In this document: in pieces, positions 29,757 to 40,343 of the stretch
Layout of the letters: each line of letters opens with the position of its first letter
Position numbering within the stretch: position 1 is the stretch's first letter
Assembly (NCBI RefSeq): GCF_017104565.1
Contig: NZ_JAAGPD010000015.1
Span: forward strand, 62,001 to 126,000
Source: Paraburkholderia sp. Tr-20389
GTDB lineage: Bacteria; Pseudomonadota; Gammaproteobacteria; Burkholderiales; Burkholderiaceae
DNA: 64,000 nt
Reading direction: 5' to 3'
Position numbers and translations under genes: made by a program
The notes under the pieces: generated by a model
What the model was told of the DNA's origin: nothing
The model's database searches: none
What the model saw: the letters and a program-made list of their open reading frames with translations, nothing else

Positions 29757-31148
29757 TCACTTCAGCAGCCCGGCGAGCGCCGCGCGATAGTTCGCGTACG
29801 CCTGTTCTTCGTCGCGATGCCGGCGATTGTCGACGACTTTCGCACCGCCTGCATACACGTCGCGCACGGGCGTTTCGCCATGTTCGCAGAACACCGCGCC
29901 CGACAGCCACGCGTCGCTCGCCTGTTCCGCGATGTTCGGATGGTTCGCATCGAGCACCATGAAATCGGCGCGCGCGCCCGTCTTCAATGCGCCGACGGCG
30001 CGGCCCGTCGCGAGCGCGCCGCCTTCCAGCGACGCCGCATAGAGACGGTCCGCCACGCGCGGCATGTCCGCCGACGCGAGCACGTTGCGCTGTCGCCTCG
30101 ACAGACGTTGACCGTATTCGAGCAGCCGCAGTTCCGCACGCCAGTCGACGCCGATATGGCTGTCGCTGCCGACGCCGATGCGTCCCTTCTGCTCCAGATA
30201 GTCGTGCGCGGGAAAAATGCCGTCGCCGAGATTCGCTTCCGTCGTCAGACACAGGCCGGCGATGGCGCCGCTCTTCGCGAGCCTGGCGGTTTCATCGGCG
30301 TCGACATGCGTCGCGTGCACGAGGCACCAGCGCGCATCGACATCGAAGCGATCGAGCAGCCACTGCACGGGCCGGGCGCCTTCCGTTTCGATGCACGCAT
30401 CCACTTCCGCCGTCTGTTCGGCGATATGGATGTGCACGGGCGCGCCGGGCGACATCGCATCGAGTCCATTCAGCAACGCGCGCAGCGAATCGTTCGATAC
30501 CGCGCGCAACGAATGCGGCGCGACGCCATAACGCAACGCGCCATGTTCGGGGCGCGCGCGACGCAGCGTGTCGAGCAGCGCGAGCAGACTGTCGGGCGTG
30601 TTGATGAAGCGGCGCTGATCGTCGCGCGGCGGCTGCGAGCCGAAGCCCGCGTATTGGTACAGCACGGGCAGCATCGTGATGCCGATGCCGCTCGCGCCCG
30701 CTGCATCGACCACGCGCTGCGCGAGTTCGGCGTCGTTCGCATAGCGCTGGCCGTCCTGCATGTGATGCACGTAATGGAATTCGCAGACGGACGTATAGCC
30801 CGCTTTCAGCATTTCGATGTACAGCCATTGCGCGATCGATGCGAGCGCTTCCGGCGTGATGCGCGCCGCGAAGCGGTACATCAGCTCGCGCCAGGACCAG
30901 AAGCTGTCGACGGCGTTCGCGCGATATTCGGTGAGGCCCGCCATCGCGCGCTGGAATGCGTGCGAATGCAGATTCGGCATGCCGGGCAAAACGGGACCAC
31001 GCGCTTTTTCAACGCCCGCGGGCGCCTGCGTGTCGGGCGTGACGGCGATGAGCGCGCCCTGCGCGTCCCATTGCAGCAGCACATTGCGCCGCCAGCCTTC
31101 GGGCAGGTACGCGTGATCGGCAAAAAGCGATTGAGTGGCTTCAGTCAT
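29757..31148 (-). CDS. hutF: Formimidoylglutamate deiminase
   Basis: A 463-residue amidohydrolase-superfamily enzyme that converts N-formimidoyl-L-glutamate to N-formyl-L-glutamate and ammonia. The metal ligands appear in NLHSHAFQRAM near residue 60, the His of HIHIAEQTAEVD, LVHATHVD and SDSHIGVDW. Presence of hutF with hutG shows the five-step route and not direct formiminoglutamase. ATG 31148 (MTEATQSLFADH) is the family start; a longer frame upstream is Arg-rich and overlaps hutI. Confidence 0.95.
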   Translation of the reverse strand: MTEATQSLFADHAYLPEGWRRNVLLQWDAQGALIAVTPDTQAPAGVEKARGPVLPGMPNLHSHAFQRAMAGLTEYRANAVDSFWSWRELMYRFAARITPEALASIAQWLYIEMLKAGYTSVCEFHYVHHMQDGQRYANDAELAQRVVDAAGASGIGITMLPVLYQYAGFGSQPPRDDQRRFINTPDSLLALLDTLRRARPEHGALRYGVAPHSLRAVSNDSLRALLNGLDAMSPGAPVHIHIAEQTAEVDACIETEGARPVQWLLDRFDVDARWCLVHATHVDADETARLAKSGAIAGLCLTTEANLGDGIFPAHDYLEQKGRIGVGSDSHIGVDWRAELRLLEYGQRLSRRQRNVLASADMPRVADRLYAASLEGGALATGRAVGALKTGARADFMVLDANHPNIAEQASDAWLSGAVFCEHGETPVRDVYAGGAKVVDNRRHRDEEQAYANYRAALAGLLK

Positions 31149-31171
31149 GTTCGATTCCGTTCGAGTCCTGC

Positions 31172-32392
31172 TCATCGCGCGCGACGCAGATGGACGGTTT
31201 CGCCGCCGCGCACGACGCGTTCGCACAGCGGCCGTCCGATCCAGTACGCGAGTTCCGCAAGCGACTGCACCGACCACACCGCGAAGTCGGCGGCGCGGCC
31301 CACGGCGAGCGTGCCATGCGCATCCGCCTTGCCGAGCGCCTGCGCCGCGTGGCGCGTCACGCCTTGCAGCACTTCGGGCACCGTCATGCGGAACAGCGTC
31401 GTCGCCATGTTCATCATCAGCGGCAGCGAAGTCGCGGGCGATGTGCCCGGATTGCTGTCCGTCGAAATCGCAATGGGCACGCCGTAGCGGCGCAGCAGTT
31501 CGATGGGCGGCAACTGCGTTTCGCGGATGAAGTAGTACGCGCCCGGCAGCAGCACGGCGACCGTGCCCGCTTCCTTCATCGCGGCGACGCCCGCTTCGTC
31601 GAGAAACTCCAGATGGTCCGCCGACAACGCGCCATAGCGCGCGGCAAGCGCCGTACCGCCTGCGTTCGACAGCTGCTCCGCATGCATCTTGACGGGCAGC
31701 CCGCGACGCGCGGCCGCGTTGAACACGCGCTCGCTCTGTTCGAGCGAAAAGCCGATGCGCTCGCAGAACACATCGACGGCATCGACGAGTCCTTCATCGG
31801 CGAGCGCGGGCAGCATGCGCTCGCAGACTTCATCGATGTAATCGTCGGCGCGGCCCGCGAATTCCGGCGGTAGCGCATGCGCGCCGAGAAACGTCGTGTA
31901 CACCGTCACAGGGTAGCGCTCGCCGAGTTGCCGTGCGACGCGCAGCATCTTGCGCTCGCCTGGCAGATCGAGCCCGTAGCCGGATTTGATTTCGATTGCA
32001 GTGACGCCTTCGGCGAGCATCGCTTCGAGGCGCGCAGCCGATTGCGCGAACAGCGACGCTTCGTCGGCGGCACGCGTCGCGCGTACCGTCGATACAATGC
32101 CGCCGCCCTGCTTCGCGATCTCTTCGTAGCTGACACCCGCGAGACGCTGCGCGAATTCGTCGGCGCGCTGGCCGCCGTACACCAGATGCGTGTGGCAATC
32201 GACGAGACCCGGCGTCACCCACGCGCCGCCCAAGTCTTCGCGCGGCCACGCGGCATACTGCGCGGGCAGTTCGCGCGCCGCACCGAGCCACGCGATGCGG
32301 CCGTTCTCGACGGCGATCGCAGCGTCGTCGATCGTTTGGTTGGGGTCGCCCTGCGGACAGAGCTTGAGTTGGTGCCAGACGGTTTGCTTCAT
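31172..32392 (-). CDS. hutI: Imidazolonepropionase
   Basis: A 406-residue amidohydrolase that opens 4-imidazolone-5-propanoate to N-formimidoyl-glutamate, third step of the pathway. The metal HxH motif is in [10 protein letters not shown] near residue 70; [18 protein letters not shown] and [10 protein letters not shown] supply further ligands. The start [13 protein letters not shown] at 32392 fits family length. It lies 23 bp before hutF and 43 bp after hutD. Confidence 0.95.
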   Translation of the reverse strand: MKQTVWHQLKLCPQGDPNQTIDDAAIAVENGRIAWLGAARELPAQYAAWPREDLGGAWVTPGLVDCHTHLVYGGQRADEFAQRLAGVSYEEIAKQGGGIVSTVRATRAADEASLFAQSAARLEAMLAEGVTAIEIKSGYGLDLPGERKMLRVARQLGERYPVTVYTTFLGAHALPPEFAGRADDYIDEVCERMLPALADEGLVDAVDVFCERIGFSLEQSERVFNAAARRGLPVKMHAEQLSNAGGTALAARYGALSADHLEFLDEAGVAAMKEAGTVAVLLPGAYYFIRETQLPPIELLRRYGVPIAISTDSNPGTSPATSLPLMMNMATTLFRMTVPEVLQGVTRHAAQALGKADAHGTLAVGRAADFAVWSVQSLAELAYWIGRPLCERVVRGGETVHLRRAR

Positions 32393-32435
32393 GGCAGGGC
32401 TGTCTGAGTTGTGTACAAGCGTTGAATGCAAGCGT

Positions 32436-33053
32436 TCAGGCTCGCGGTGGTTCCATGTAGCGGAGGCTGACGGCAAGCAACGCGCCCGAGCCTTCGACTT
32501 CGCATGACAGCGCGTGGGCGTGGTCGATGCGCAAGGTGTCGTTCGTCGCGAGCACCGTTGTCGTCGCAGAGACGCCCTCGCCTGTCGTGACGCGCAGTTC
32601 GCCTTGCGCGCAGAACAGCAGCACGACGTCGGCATCGAGTCGCGTGCTATGCGTATCGCGCCACACGTCGACGTCGCCCGTTGCCGCGCCACGCCGCACC
32701 ATCAGATTGAAGTCGCGCGCCGCGCCGTCGACGAGACGTGCATCGATGGCCGTCTCGCCTTCGAACCGCGCGATTGCCAGAGGCTCGCGCAGCGCATGCG
32801 TCACACCGCCCGCTTCGTCGAGCAGCATGCCCGCGCCCGACAACAGCACGAGCGTCCGGTCGATGCCCGCGAAACGCGAGAACGGCCCGGCTTGCGCGAC
32901 GTCGGCGACGCTCACGCGCCACACGAATGCATCGAGCGCCGCACCCTCGGGAAACGCGGCGACTTCGCGCGTGACGCCGCCGCCGTTCTTCCACGGCGAC
33001 GCCACGAGTTCCGCGCCGCGCGTGACCGTCGTAGTTGTCACGCTCGTCGTCAT
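32436..33053 (-). CDS. hutD: HutD-family cupin protein
   Basis: A 205-residue member of the HutD bicupin family ([18 protein letters not shown] near the start, [21 protein letters not shown]). In Pseudomonas HutD is thought to limit hut expression or bind formylglutamate-like ligands; the biochemical role is not settled. The gene starts 2 bp after the hutU stop, in the usual hut position. Confidence 0.9.
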   Translation of the reverse strand: MTTSVTTTTVTRGAELVASPWKNGGGVTREVAAFPEGAALDAFVWRVSVADVAQAGPFSRFAGIDRTLVLLSGAGMLLDEAGGVTHALREPLAIARFEGETAIDARLVDGAARDFNLMVRRGAATGDVDVWRDTHSTRLDADVVLLFCAQGELRVTTGEGVSATTTVLATNDTLRIDHAHALSCEVEGSGALLAVSLRYMEPPRA

Positions 33054-33055
33054 GC

Positions 33056-34744
33056 TCAGCGGCCCAGCATCGGCAGCTTGAGACCGGCTTCGCGCGCCGT
33101 CTGTTGCGCGAGTTCGTAGCCGGCATCCGCGTGACGCATTACGCCCGTTGCGGGATCGTTGAAGAGCACGCGGCCGAGGCGCTCATGCGCGGCATCCGTA
33201 CCGTCGGCGACGATCACGACGCCCGAGTGCTGCGAGAAGCCCATGCCGACGCCGCCGCCATGATGCAGCGACACCCACGATGCGCCGCCTGCCGTATTCA
33301 GCAGTGCGTTGAGCAGCGGCCAGTCGCTGACGGCATCCGAGCCGTCCTTCATCGATTCCGTCTCGCGGTTCGGGCTTGCCACCGAACCCGTGTCCAGGTG
33401 GTCGCGGCCGATCACGATCGGCGCCTTCAGTTCGCCCTTCTTGACCATCTCGTTGAATGCCTGGCCGAGGCGATAGCGATCCTTCACGCCGACCCAGCAG
33501 ATACGCGCCGGCAGGCCCTGGAACGCAATGCGTTCACGCGCCATGTCGAGCCAGTTGTGCAGGTGCGGATCGTCGGGGATCAGTTCCTTGACCTTCGCGT
33601 CCGTCTTGTAGATGTCTTCCGGATCGCCCGACAGCGCGACCCAGCGGAACGGGCCCTTGCCTTCGCAGAACAGCGGGCGGATGTACGCGGGCACGAAGCC
33701 GGGGAAATCGAACGCGTTCTGCACGCCCATTTCCAGCGCCATCTGACGGATGTTGTTGCCGTAGTCGAGCGTCGCCGCGCCGCGTTCCTGCAGCGTGAGC
33801 ATCGCCTGAACCTGCTTGGCCATCGACTGCTTCGCGGGCGTCACGATGCTTTGCGGGTCCGTCTTCTGACGCTCGCGCCAGTCTTCGATCTTCCAGCCTT
33901 GTGGCAGATAACCGTGAATCGGGTCATGCGCGCTCGTCTGGTCCGTCACGCAGTCCGGCGTGATGTTGCGCGTCACCAGTTCCGCGAACACGTCGGCTGC
34001 ATTGCCGAGCAGGCCGATGGAAACAGGATTGCCCGTCTTCTTCGCTTCGTCGATCATCGCGAGCGCTTCGTCGAGCGTCTTCGCCTTCTTGTCGACGTAG
34101 CGCGTCTTCAGACGGAAGTCGATGCGCGTCTCGTCGCATTCGACGGCGATCATCGAGAAGCCCGCCATCGTCGCCGCGAGCGGCTGCGCGCCGCCCATGC
34201 CGCCGAGACCGCCCGTCAGGATCCAGCGGCCCTTCGGGTCTCCATTGAAGTGCTGGTTCGCCACCGAGAAGAACGTTTCATACGTGCCCTGCACGATGCC
34301 CTGGCTGCCGATATAGATCCAGCTGCCCGCCGTCATCTGGCCGTACATCATCAGGCCCTTGCGGTCGAGTTCGTGGAAGTGATCCCAGTTCGCCCAGTGC
34401 GGCACGAGGTTCGAGTTCGCGAGCAGCACGCGCGGCGCATCGGCATGCGTGCGGAACACGCCGACGGGCTTGCCCGATTGAATCAGCAGCGTCTCGTTCT
34501 CTTCGAGGTTCTTCAGCGACGCGAGGATCTGGTCGTAGCAATCCCAGTTGCGCGCGGCACGGCCGATGCCGCCATACACGACGAGCGCATGCGGATGCTC
34601 GGCCACTTCCGGATCCAGGTTGTTCTGGATCATCCGGTACGCGGCTTCCGCGATCCAGGTCTTGCAGGTTTTCTCGCTGCCGCGCGGTGCGCGGATCGTG
34701 CGGGACGGGTCGAGACGCGGGTCGATGTGCTTCGGGTTGTTCAT
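33056..34744 (-). CDS. hutU: Urocanate hydratase
   Basis: A 562-residue urocanase, which adds water to urocanate using tightly bound NAD+ as electrophile. Visible family segments are [19 protein letters not shown] near residue 55, the nucleotide-binding [20 protein letters not shown] near 172, and the conserved tail [15 protein letters not shown]. Length matches the family (about 555-565). Second catalytic gene of the operon, 64 bp after hutC. Confidence 0.97.
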   Translation of the reverse strand: MNNPKHIDPRLDPSRTIRAPRGSEKTCKTWIAEAAYRMIQNNLDPEVAEHPHALVVYGGIGRAARNWDCYDQILASLKNLEENETLLIQSGKPVGVFRTHADAPRVLLANSNLVPHWANWDHFHELDRKGLMMYGQMTAGSWIYIGSQGIVQGTYETFFSVANQHFNGDPKGRWILTGGLGGMGGAQPLAATMAGFSMIAVECDETRIDFRLKTRYVDKKAKTLDEALAMIDEAKKTGNPVSIGLLGNAADVFAELVTRNITPDCVTDQTSAHDPIHGYLPQGWKIEDWRERQKTDPQSIVTPAKQSMAKQVQAMLTLQERGAATLDYGNNIRQMALEMGVQNAFDFPGFVPAYIRPLFCEGKGPFRWVALSGDPEDIYKTDAKVKELIPDDPHLHNWLDMARERIAFQGLPARICWVGVKDRYRLGQAFNEMVKKGELKAPIVIGRDHLDTGSVASPNRETESMKDGSDAVSDWPLLNALLNTAGGASWVSLHHGGGVGMGFSQHSGVVIVADGTDAAHERLGRVLFNDPATGVMRHADAGYELAQQTAREAGLKLPMLGR

Positions 34745-34808
34745 GATGCCCTCGGAATCGCAGATAACTCGGTGATGAGTCGAAGATTGAACGGAAACGA
34801 AAACGGAA

Positions 34809-35513
34809 TCAGAAGTGGCCGGTGAACCGGTAACGGTTGCCGGGGTGCCAGAGATTGGCCACCGAAGCGACCACTCCTTGCGACCACGTGCGCCGATGCA
34901 GCACGAGGCAAGGTTCGGCGTCGTCCATCGTCAGAAGCCGGCGGTTGTCGGCGTCCGGCGCGGATGCTTCGATGCGGTACTCGACGCGCTGCAGCGGCGC
35001 GACGCGTACGAGATACTGGTTAGGCGTCGTGTTCGTGAAGTCCTGCAACGCATATTCGGGCGCAACGGCAGGATTCACCCAGCGCTCTTCGAGCTGAACG
35101 GGCTCGTCGTTCTCGAAGTGCAGCACGCGCGAATGAAAGATCGGACTGCCCGCGCTCAGCTGCATTTCGGCAGCGAGTTCTTCGTCGACGATCGCGGCGC
35201 CCACGTGCAGCACGTTCGCGTGATAGCGATGACCGCGCGCGACGATTTCATCCGAAATGCTGCGGATCGCGACCAGCGTCGATTCATACTTCGGCCGCGC
35301 GACGAAGGTGCCCGAGCCCTGAACGCGCGTCAGCACCTGCTCGGCCGTCAGCTCGCGCAATGCGCGGTTGACCGTCATGCGCGCGACGTTGAATTCGCGT
35401 GCAAGCTCGTTTTCCGATGGAACCTGATGGCCTTCGCTCCATTCGCCCGCGTGAATGCGGGCGAGGATGAAGTCCTTGATTCCCTGATAGGCCGGTGCGT
35501 TCATGCTGGGCAT
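34809..35513 (-). CDS. hutC: Histidine utilisation repressor, GntR/HutC family
   Basis: A 234-residue repressor: N-terminal GntR winged helix (residues 8-75, [20 protein letters not shown]) and C-terminal UTRA ligand domain. HutC proteins bind hut operators and are released by urocanate. It lies inside the operon as second gene, 30 bp after hutH, so it is expected to repress itself. Three matching operators are present upstream of hutH. Confidence 0.95.
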   Translation of the reverse strand: MPSMNAPAYQGIKDFILARIHAGEWSEGHQVPSENELAREFNVARMTVNRALRELTAEQVLTRVQGSGTFVARPKYESTLVAIRSISDEIVARGHRYHANVLHVGAAIVDEELAAEMQLSAGSPIFHSRVLHFENDEPVQLEERWVNPAVAPEYALQDFTNTTPNQYLVRVAPLQRVEYRIEASAPDADNRRLLTMDDAEPCLVLHRRTWSQGVVASVANLWHPGNRYRFTGHF

Positions 35514-35543
35514 CTCTGTCGCGCTGCCGTTGAGCAGGTGAAG

Positions 35544-37067
35544 TTAGCGTTGCTCGGAAATGAACGAGAACGGGCTGTGCTTCGCGATCGTGCCGTCCTG
35601 CACGAGCTTCGTGATGGCGGCGATATCGGGCGCGAAGTAATGGTCGAGCTCGTAGTGCGCCACGTGTGCGCGCACCGTGTCCATCACCTTCTGCAGCGCC
35701 GGGCTGGTCTTGTGCGGCGCGCGCAGATCGACGCCTTGCGCGGCAGCCAGCAGTTCGATCGACAGGATGTTCGCGGTGTTGTCAGCGATGTCGGCGAGCT
35801 TGCGTGCGGCGAACGTCGCCATCGACACGTGGTCTTCCTGGTTCGCCGACGTGGGCAGCGAATCGACGGAGGCCGGGTGAGCCAGCGTCTTGTTCTCCGA
35901 TGCGAGCGCGGCCGCCGTGACGTGGGCGATCATGAAGCCCGAGTTCACGCCGCCATCCTTGACGAGGAACGGCGGCAGGCCCGACAGCGTCGCGTCGATC
36001 AGGAGCGCGATGCGGCGCTCGGCAAGCGCGCCGATTTCCGCAGCGGCGAGCGCGAGGTTGTCGGCGGCGAACGCAACCGGCTCGGCGTGGAAGTTGCCGC
36101 CCGACAGCACTTCGCCCGTGTCCGGGAAGATCAGCGGGTTGTCCGACACGGCGTTCGCTTCGACGAGCAGCACTTGCGCGGCGGCACGCATCTGGTCGAG
36201 ACACGCGCCCATCACCTGCGGCTGGCAGCGCAGGCTGTACGGGTCTTGCACCTTGCCGCAATCGCGATGCGACAGGTTGATCGCCGAACCGTCGAGCAGC
36301 GTGCGATACGACTGCGCTGCATCCATCTGGCCTTGATGACCGCGCAGCGCATGGATGCGTGCATCGAACGGCTTCACGGAACCGGCGGCTGCGTCGACGG
36401 ACAGCGCGCCCGCGACGACGCCGACGCGGTACAGGTCTTCGATCGCGAACATGTTGTACAGCGCGAGCGCCGCCGATGCCTGCGTGCCGTTGAGCAGCGC
36501 GAGGCCTTCCTTCGCTTGCAGCGTCAGCGGCTTGAGGCCGACGAGGCGCAGACCTTCCGTCGCCGCGACGCGCTCGCCCTTCGCGAACACTTCGCCGACG
36601 CCGAGCAGCACGGCCGACATATGCGCGAGCGGCGCGAGGTCGCCCGATGCGCCGACCGAGCCCTTCACCGGGATCACGGGCAGCACGTCGGCGTTGAACA
36701 GCTTGATGAGCGCATCCATCACTTCGCGACGGATGCCCGAGTGGCCGCGGCCGAGGCTCGACAGCTTGAGCGCCATCAGCAGGCGCACGACGGGCGGCGA
36801 CATCGGCTCGCCCACGCCGACGGCATGCGAGAGCACCAGATTGCGCTGCAGCAGTTCGAGCTGGTCATGCGGAATATGTGTGCTCGCGAGACGGCCGAAG
36901 CCCGTGTTGATGCCGTACGCCGGCTCGCCCTTCGCGGCGATGTCCGCGACGGCTTGAGCGCAGGCATCGATGGCGGCGAAGCTCGCGGGATCGAGTTCAA
37001 GAGTGACCTGTTCGCGAGCGATCTGGCGCAGTTGGGACAGAGTCAGGGAGCCGGGTGTAAGCATCAT
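35544..37067 (-). CDS. hutH: Histidine ammonia-lyase
   Basis: A 507-residue aromatic amino acid lyase that removes ammonia from histidine to give urocanate. The Ala-Ser-Gly triad that cyclises to the MIO electrophile is at residues 140-142 in [25 protein letters not shown] near 51 and the catalytic region NQEDHVSM are also intact. First gene of hutHCUDIFG. Two ATG codons in tandem start the frame; AGGA lies about 9 nt before the first. Confidence 0.97.
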   Translation of the reverse strand: MMLTPGSLTLSQLRQIAREQVTLELDPASFAAIDACAQAVADIAAKGEPAYGINTGFGRLASTHIPHDQLELLQRNLVLSHAVGVGEPMSPPVVRLLMALKLSSLGRGHSGIRREVMDALIKLFNADVLPVIPVKGSVGASGDLAPLAHMSAVLLGVGEVFAKGERVAATEGLRLVGLKPLTLQAKEGLALLNGTQASAALALYNMFAIEDLYRVGVVAGALSVDAAAGSVKPFDARIHALRGHQGQMDAAQSYRTLLDGSAINLSHRDCGKVQDPYSLRCQPQVMGACLDQMRAAAQVLLVEANAVSDNPLIFPDTGEVLSGGNFHAEPVAFAADNLALAAAEIGALAERRIALLIDATLSGLPPFLVKDGGVNSGFMIAHVTAAALASENKTLAHPASVDSLPTSANQEDHVSMATFAARKLADIADNTANILSIELLAAAQGVDLRAPHKTSPALQKVMDTVRAHVAHYELDHYFAPDIAAITKLVQDGTIAKHSPFSFISEQR

Positions 37068-37078
37068 GATGTGAGTTC

Positions 37079-37091
37079 CTGTCTATACAAT
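37079..37091 (-). promoter_or_regulatory. HutC-type operator, proximal
   Basis: CTGTCTATACAAT, one half perfect against the HutC consensus TTGTATATACAA, 11 bp upstream of the hutH start. A repressor bound here would block the start of the hut transcript. Confidence 0.65.
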
Positions 37092-37116
37092 TTCGAGAAA
37101 GTGTAGCGGCGCCAGC

Positions 37117-37128
37117 TTGTATATACAA
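37117..37128. promoter_or_regulatory. HutC-type operator, central
   Basis: TTGTATATACAA, a perfect 12-bp palindrome equal to the HutC consensus of the GntR/HutC group, about 50 bp upstream of hutH. Confidence 0.85.
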
Positions 37129-37270
37129 CTCAAATTTTGCAGATTGGCGTAAGGGGTTTCCATTAGACGGAATCCGCTGGCTGGCATGGTTCTCGCAGTT
37201 TTCTGCGTATGCGCCGAGCTGCCTTCACAAGCTCGACGCTGACGAGTCCGCGTCAGTGCCCGCCGATAAC

Positions 37271-37282
37271 TTGTATATACAC
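37271..37282. promoter_or_regulatory. HutC-type operator, distal
   Basis: TTGTATATACAC, 11 of 12 matches to the palindrome, about 200 bp upstream of hutH. It lies nearer the divergent epimerase-like gene, so HutC might also influence that gene or form a loop. Confidence 0.7.
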
Positions 37283-37471
37283 GTCCAATTTCCGGATTGG
37301 CAAGCGGACAAAATCCGGCACCGCCGCCGGCCGCGTCTATCCGTCGTGCCCGGAACGTGCGTCGATTCTTGATTTCAGATCAAGATTGATTTGAGACTGA
37401 CGCGCTTTTTGCAAGACTCCCTCGCCGCCATACTGACGTCATCGAATTTTTCTCTAGCGAAGGAGAACGTC

Positions 37472-38377
37472 TTGAACATTTTCATCACCGGCGCGAGCGG
37501 CTTTATCGGCGGATCGATTGCAGCGGGCCTCGTGCGCGCGGGTCATCGCGTGACGGGCCTGATCCGCAACGCTGAACACGTGGACGAACTGACGCGCCTC
37601 GGCATCGAGCCCGTCGTCGGCACGCTCGACGACCGCGATCTGCTCGTCGCGCAGGCACGGGCCGCCGACGCAGTCATCAACGCGGCGAGCAGCGATCACC
37701 GCGGTGCCGTCGAAGCGCTGATCGACGCGCTTGCCGGCTCGAACAAGCCGTTCCTGCATACCAGCGGTTCGAGCATCGTCGGCGATGCGTCGGGCGGCGA
37801 GCGCGGCGAAGCGAAGATCTACACGGAAGACGCACTGCCCGAACCGACGGCCGATAAAGCGCCCCGCGTCGCGATCGACAATCTCGTGCTCGACGCCGCG
37901 AAGCGCGGCATCCGTTCGTCGGTGCTGTGCAATACGCTGATCTACGGGCACGGCGCCGTCAAAGGCAGCGCGAGCGTGCAACTGCCGCGCCTCGTGCGCC
38001 AGGCGCAAAAGAGCGGCATCGTGCGGCACGTGGGCAGCGGCGGCAACATCTGGTCGAACGTGTTCATCGACGACGTAGTCGAGCTGTACCGTCTCGCGCT
38101 CGAAAAGAGCCCTGCAGGCACGTTCTATTTCGTCGAAAGCGGCGAGGCGTCGTTTCGCGAGATGACGGATGCGATCGCGCAGGCGATGCATCTCGGCCCG
38201 GCGCAGGACTGGCCGCTCGATCAGGCCATCGGCGAATGGGGCTATGAAATGGCGTCGTATGGACTCGGCTCGAACAGCCGCGTGCGCGGCACGCGTGCAC
38301 GCACGCTGCTCGGCTGGCAGCCGGTGCGCACGTCGGTGATCGAGTGGATCGAGCACGACATGATGAAGGACGCGTAA
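37472..38377 (+). CDS. NAD-dependent epimerase/dehydratase-like protein (extended SDR)
   Basis: A 301-residue extended short-chain dehydrogenase fold. The NAD(P)-binding motif is ITGASGFIGG at residues 4-13 and there is a TSGSSIVGDA segment at the place of the catalytic Ser; the usual YxxxK is not evident, as in many atypical SDRs. Substrate unknown. TTG at 37472 is chosen as start because AGGAG lies 6 nt before it and the Rossmann motif then follows immediately. Divergent from the hut operon. Confidence 0.83.
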   Translation: MNIFITGASGFIGGSIAAGLVRAGHRVTGLIRNAEHVDELTRLGIEPVVGTLDDRDLLVAQARAADAVINAASSDHRGAVEALIDALAGSNKPFLHTSGSSIVGDASGGERGEAKIYTEDALPEPTADKAPRVAIDNLVLDAAKRGIRSSVLCNTLIYGHGAVKGSASVQLPRLVRQAQKSGIVRHVGSGGNIWSNVFIDDVVELYRLALEKSPAGTFYFVESGEASFREMTDAIAQAMHLGPAQDWPLDQAIGEWGYEMASYGLGSNSRVRGTRARTLLGWQPVRTSVIEWIEHDMMKDA

Positions 38378-38531
38378 AACACACGACATCGCGCGCGTAG
38401 GTTGGCCGGCGCACGTTGTAAGCTCGACTGTTGCTTATCCGTAAGCTCGCATCGCTAGAATCGGCGATGTTCGATCAGGTTCATGACGTTCATGACGAAC
38501 TCGATCTCTCGGCTCGAGCCCGGATCATTCA

Positions 38532-38714
38532 ATGTTGCTTGCACTCAATTTCGACTGGCTGACCAACCTGCTCGCGATCCTCTTCGTGGTCGCGTGCCTG
38601 TATGACTCGCGCTATGACGAGTACGGCACGCTGACGCTCGCGTCGGGCGCGATGGGTCTCGTCGTGATGGGCATCGAAGTGTTTCTCCGGCCCGCGTTCG
38701 AAATGTCGCTGTAA
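38532..38714 (+). CDS. Small two-helix membrane protein
   Basis: A 60-residue peptide with two hydrophobic segments (about residues 10-25 and 35-53) joined by an acidic loop DSRYDEYG. A possible ribosome site GGAT lies 7 nt before the ATG. Codon use is plausible. Function unknown; inner membrane location inferred. Confidence 0.5.
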   Translation: MLLALNFDWLTNLLAILFVVACLYDSRYDEYGTLTLASGAMGLVVMGIEVFLRPAFEMSL

Positions 38715-38747
38715 ACGCGGGTCCGAACGACGCGCTTCATTGCAGCG

Positions 38748-39524
38748 TCACTTCTGCGCCGCTTCGTGACAGCAGGCACCCGCGCCCTGCTTGCCCGCCG
38801 CCGGGGTCGTGCCCGTCGCGCCATCCTCATAGCTGTCGTGACGGCGCAGCCAGCCCATCATCTTTTTCTCGTCTTCATCGCGGCCCTTGGGCACGCAATC
38901 GAGCAGCGTATACGTGCCGATCAGCGGTTCGCCGCCGCGCGCGTACGCCGAGAACGTGCGGAAGATCTCGCCCTGGCCGTTCCGGTAGAACACGCTCATG
39001 CCGGGCAGCTCGTCCATCGCGAAGTCCTGCTTGTCGTAGTTGTAGTCGACCGTGCCCGTGGCTTGCTGCTCCGGCGTGAACGACACGTTGAAGTCGTAGT
39101 TGAAGTCGCTGCCGAACGACGAAACCCATGGGAATTGCCAGCCCATGCGTTTGCGATAGGCGTCGATCTTCTCGAGCGGCGCGCGCGACACGGCCACATA
39201 CGTCACGTCGCGGTGCGCAAGATGCACGAGCGCGCCGTCGATGTGATCGGACAGGAACGAACAGCCTGGGCAGCCCTCCTCCCAGTCGGGACCGAGCATG
39301 AAGTGATAGACGATCAGCTGGCTGCGTCCGGCGAACAGATCGTCGAGCGTCTTTTTGCCTTCGCCTGTGTCGAACGTGTAGTTCTTGTCGATCTTCATCC
39401 ACGGCAGCGCGAGGCGTTTCTTCACGAGCGCATCGCGTGCGCGCGTAAAGGCCTTTTCTTCCGCGAGATGCGCGCGTTGCGCGGCCAGCCATGCTTCGCG
39501 TGAAACGATCGTGTGCTCTTCCAT
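38748..39524 (-). CDS. DUF899 thioredoxin-fold protein
   Basis: A 258-residue DUF899 protein with the family order: N-terminal helix ending REAWLAAQRAHLAEEKAFTR, LFAGRSQLIVYHFM, the CPGCSFLSDHID segment carrying the thioredoxin-like CxxC (CPGC), and SSFGSDFNYDFNVSF. The tail adds a Gly/Ala-rich stretch and a Cys pair ACCHEAA. The reaction is unknown. A strong ribosome site (AGGAGG) precedes ATG 39524. Followed leftward by the small membrane protein gene on the opposite strand. Confidence 0.87.
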   Translation of the reverse strand: MEEHTIVSREAWLAAQRAHLAEEKAFTRARDALVKKRLALPWMKIDKNYTFDTGEGKKTLDDLFAGRSQLIVYHFMLGPDWEEGCPGCSFLSDHIDGALVHLAHRDVTYVAVSRAPLEKIDAYRKRMGWQFPWVSSFGSDFNYDFNVSFTPEQQATGTVDYNYDKQDFAMDELPGMSVFYRNGQGEIFRTFSAYARGGEPLIGTYTLLDCVPKGRDEDEKKMMGWLRRHDSYEDGATGTTPAAGKQGAGACCHEAAQK

Positions 39525-39575
39525 CAGCTCCTCCTGTTGCGTGGCCCGTCCGCCCGTTGCGGGCAAACGCGGCCT

Positions 39576-40004
39576 TCACGAGAAATAGCGTTCGAGTCCG
39601 TCCAGCGTGTCCGTCCATCCGGCGCGATGCGAGTCGCACGCCGCTTCGTCGAAGAACTGTTCGTGCGTGAGCGTCAGCCATGTGCCATCGCCATCGGCTT
39701 TCAGCGAAAACGTGACGAGAGACTCACGTTCCGGCGTCGAGCGGAACGCCCACGTGTAGACGAGTTTTTCGTCGAGCGCGACTTCGCGGAACACCCCGCT
39801 CACTTCGTGCTCTTCGCCGTCGGGCGCGCGCATGATCATGTGAAAGCGCCCGCCCACCTTCAACTCCATCTCCCAGAGCAGCACGTCGCAGCCGCCGGGA
39901 TGCAGCCACTTCACGATTTGCTGCGGGTCCGTCCACGCGCTGAAGACTTTTTCCGGGGACGCTTCGATGTGTCGCTGGAGCGTGAGACTGGGGCGGGCGG
40001 ACAC
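39576..40004 (-). CDS. SRPBCC (AHSA1-like) domain protein
   Basis: A 142-residue START-like fold protein. RHIEASPEKVFSAWTDPQ near the N-terminus and GWTDTLDGLERYF at the end are typical of AHSA1/CalC-type proteins, which bind hydrophobic ligands. The GTG start at 40004 has GGAGGA just ahead. It overlaps the 3' end of the ArsR gene by 94 nt in another frame, a layout common for ArsR-SRPBCC pairs. Function unknown. Confidence 0.85.
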   Translation of the reverse strand: MSARPSLTLQRHIEASPEKVFSAWTDPQQIVKWLHPGGCDVLLWEMELKVGGRFHMIMRAPDGEEHEVSGVFREVALDEKLVYTWAFRSTPERESLVTFSLKADGDGTWLTLTHEQFFDEAACDSHRAGWTDTLDGLERYFS

Positions 40005-40333
40005 GAGCTTTCCTCCACATAGGCGGCCAGTTGATCGAGCGCTTCGGCCCAGAACTGCTGATAGTGCTGCAGCCACGCCATCGCATCCGCCATTGGCGCG
40101 GCCGACAGACGGCATGTGACCGTGCGGCCCGTCTTGGCCCGCACGATGAGGCCGGCATCCGCTAGCACGTCGAGATGCTTCATGACAGCCGGCAAGGACA
40201 TCGGGAACGGCTCGGCCAGTTCGGACACGGACAGATCCTGGCGAGCCGACAGACGCGCCAAAAGCGCACGCCGCGTCGGGTCGGCGAGCGCGGCGAAGGT
40301 GCGGTCGAGCGCGGCATCCTGAAACTTAACCAT
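39911..40333 (-). CDS. ArsR-family winged-helix regulator
   Basis: A 140-residue ArsR/SdpR-type repressor: FAALADPTRRALLARLSARQ, then the HTH ELAEPFPMSLPAVMKHLDVL and wing GLIVRAKTGRTVTC. No metal-binding ELCVCDL-type motif is seen, so it is more like the SdpR group than metal sensors. The C-terminal 30 residues overlap the SRPBCC gene and are Ser/Arg-rich. The ATG lies inside a perfect operator dyad, so autorepression is likely. Confidence 0.87.
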   Translation of the reverse strand: MVKFQDAALDRTFAALADPTRRALLARLSARQDLSVSELAEPFPMSLPAVMKHLDVLADAGLIVRAKTGRTVTCRLSAAPMADAMAWLQHYQQFWAEALDQLAAYVEESSCPPAPVSRSSDTSKRPRKKSSARGRTRSKS

Positions 40334-40343
40334 GAGGTTAAGT
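40324..40343. promoter_or_regulatory. Dyad operator over the ArsR start codon
   Basis: ACTTAACC-ATGA-GGTTAAGT, a perfect 8-bp inverted repeat that includes the ATG of the ArsR gene. The position suits autorepression. Confidence 0.7.

Noticed and set aside
33035-37106. Long plus-strand frames across hutU, hutC and hutH
   Set aside because: Antisense shadows of well-recognised hut genes.
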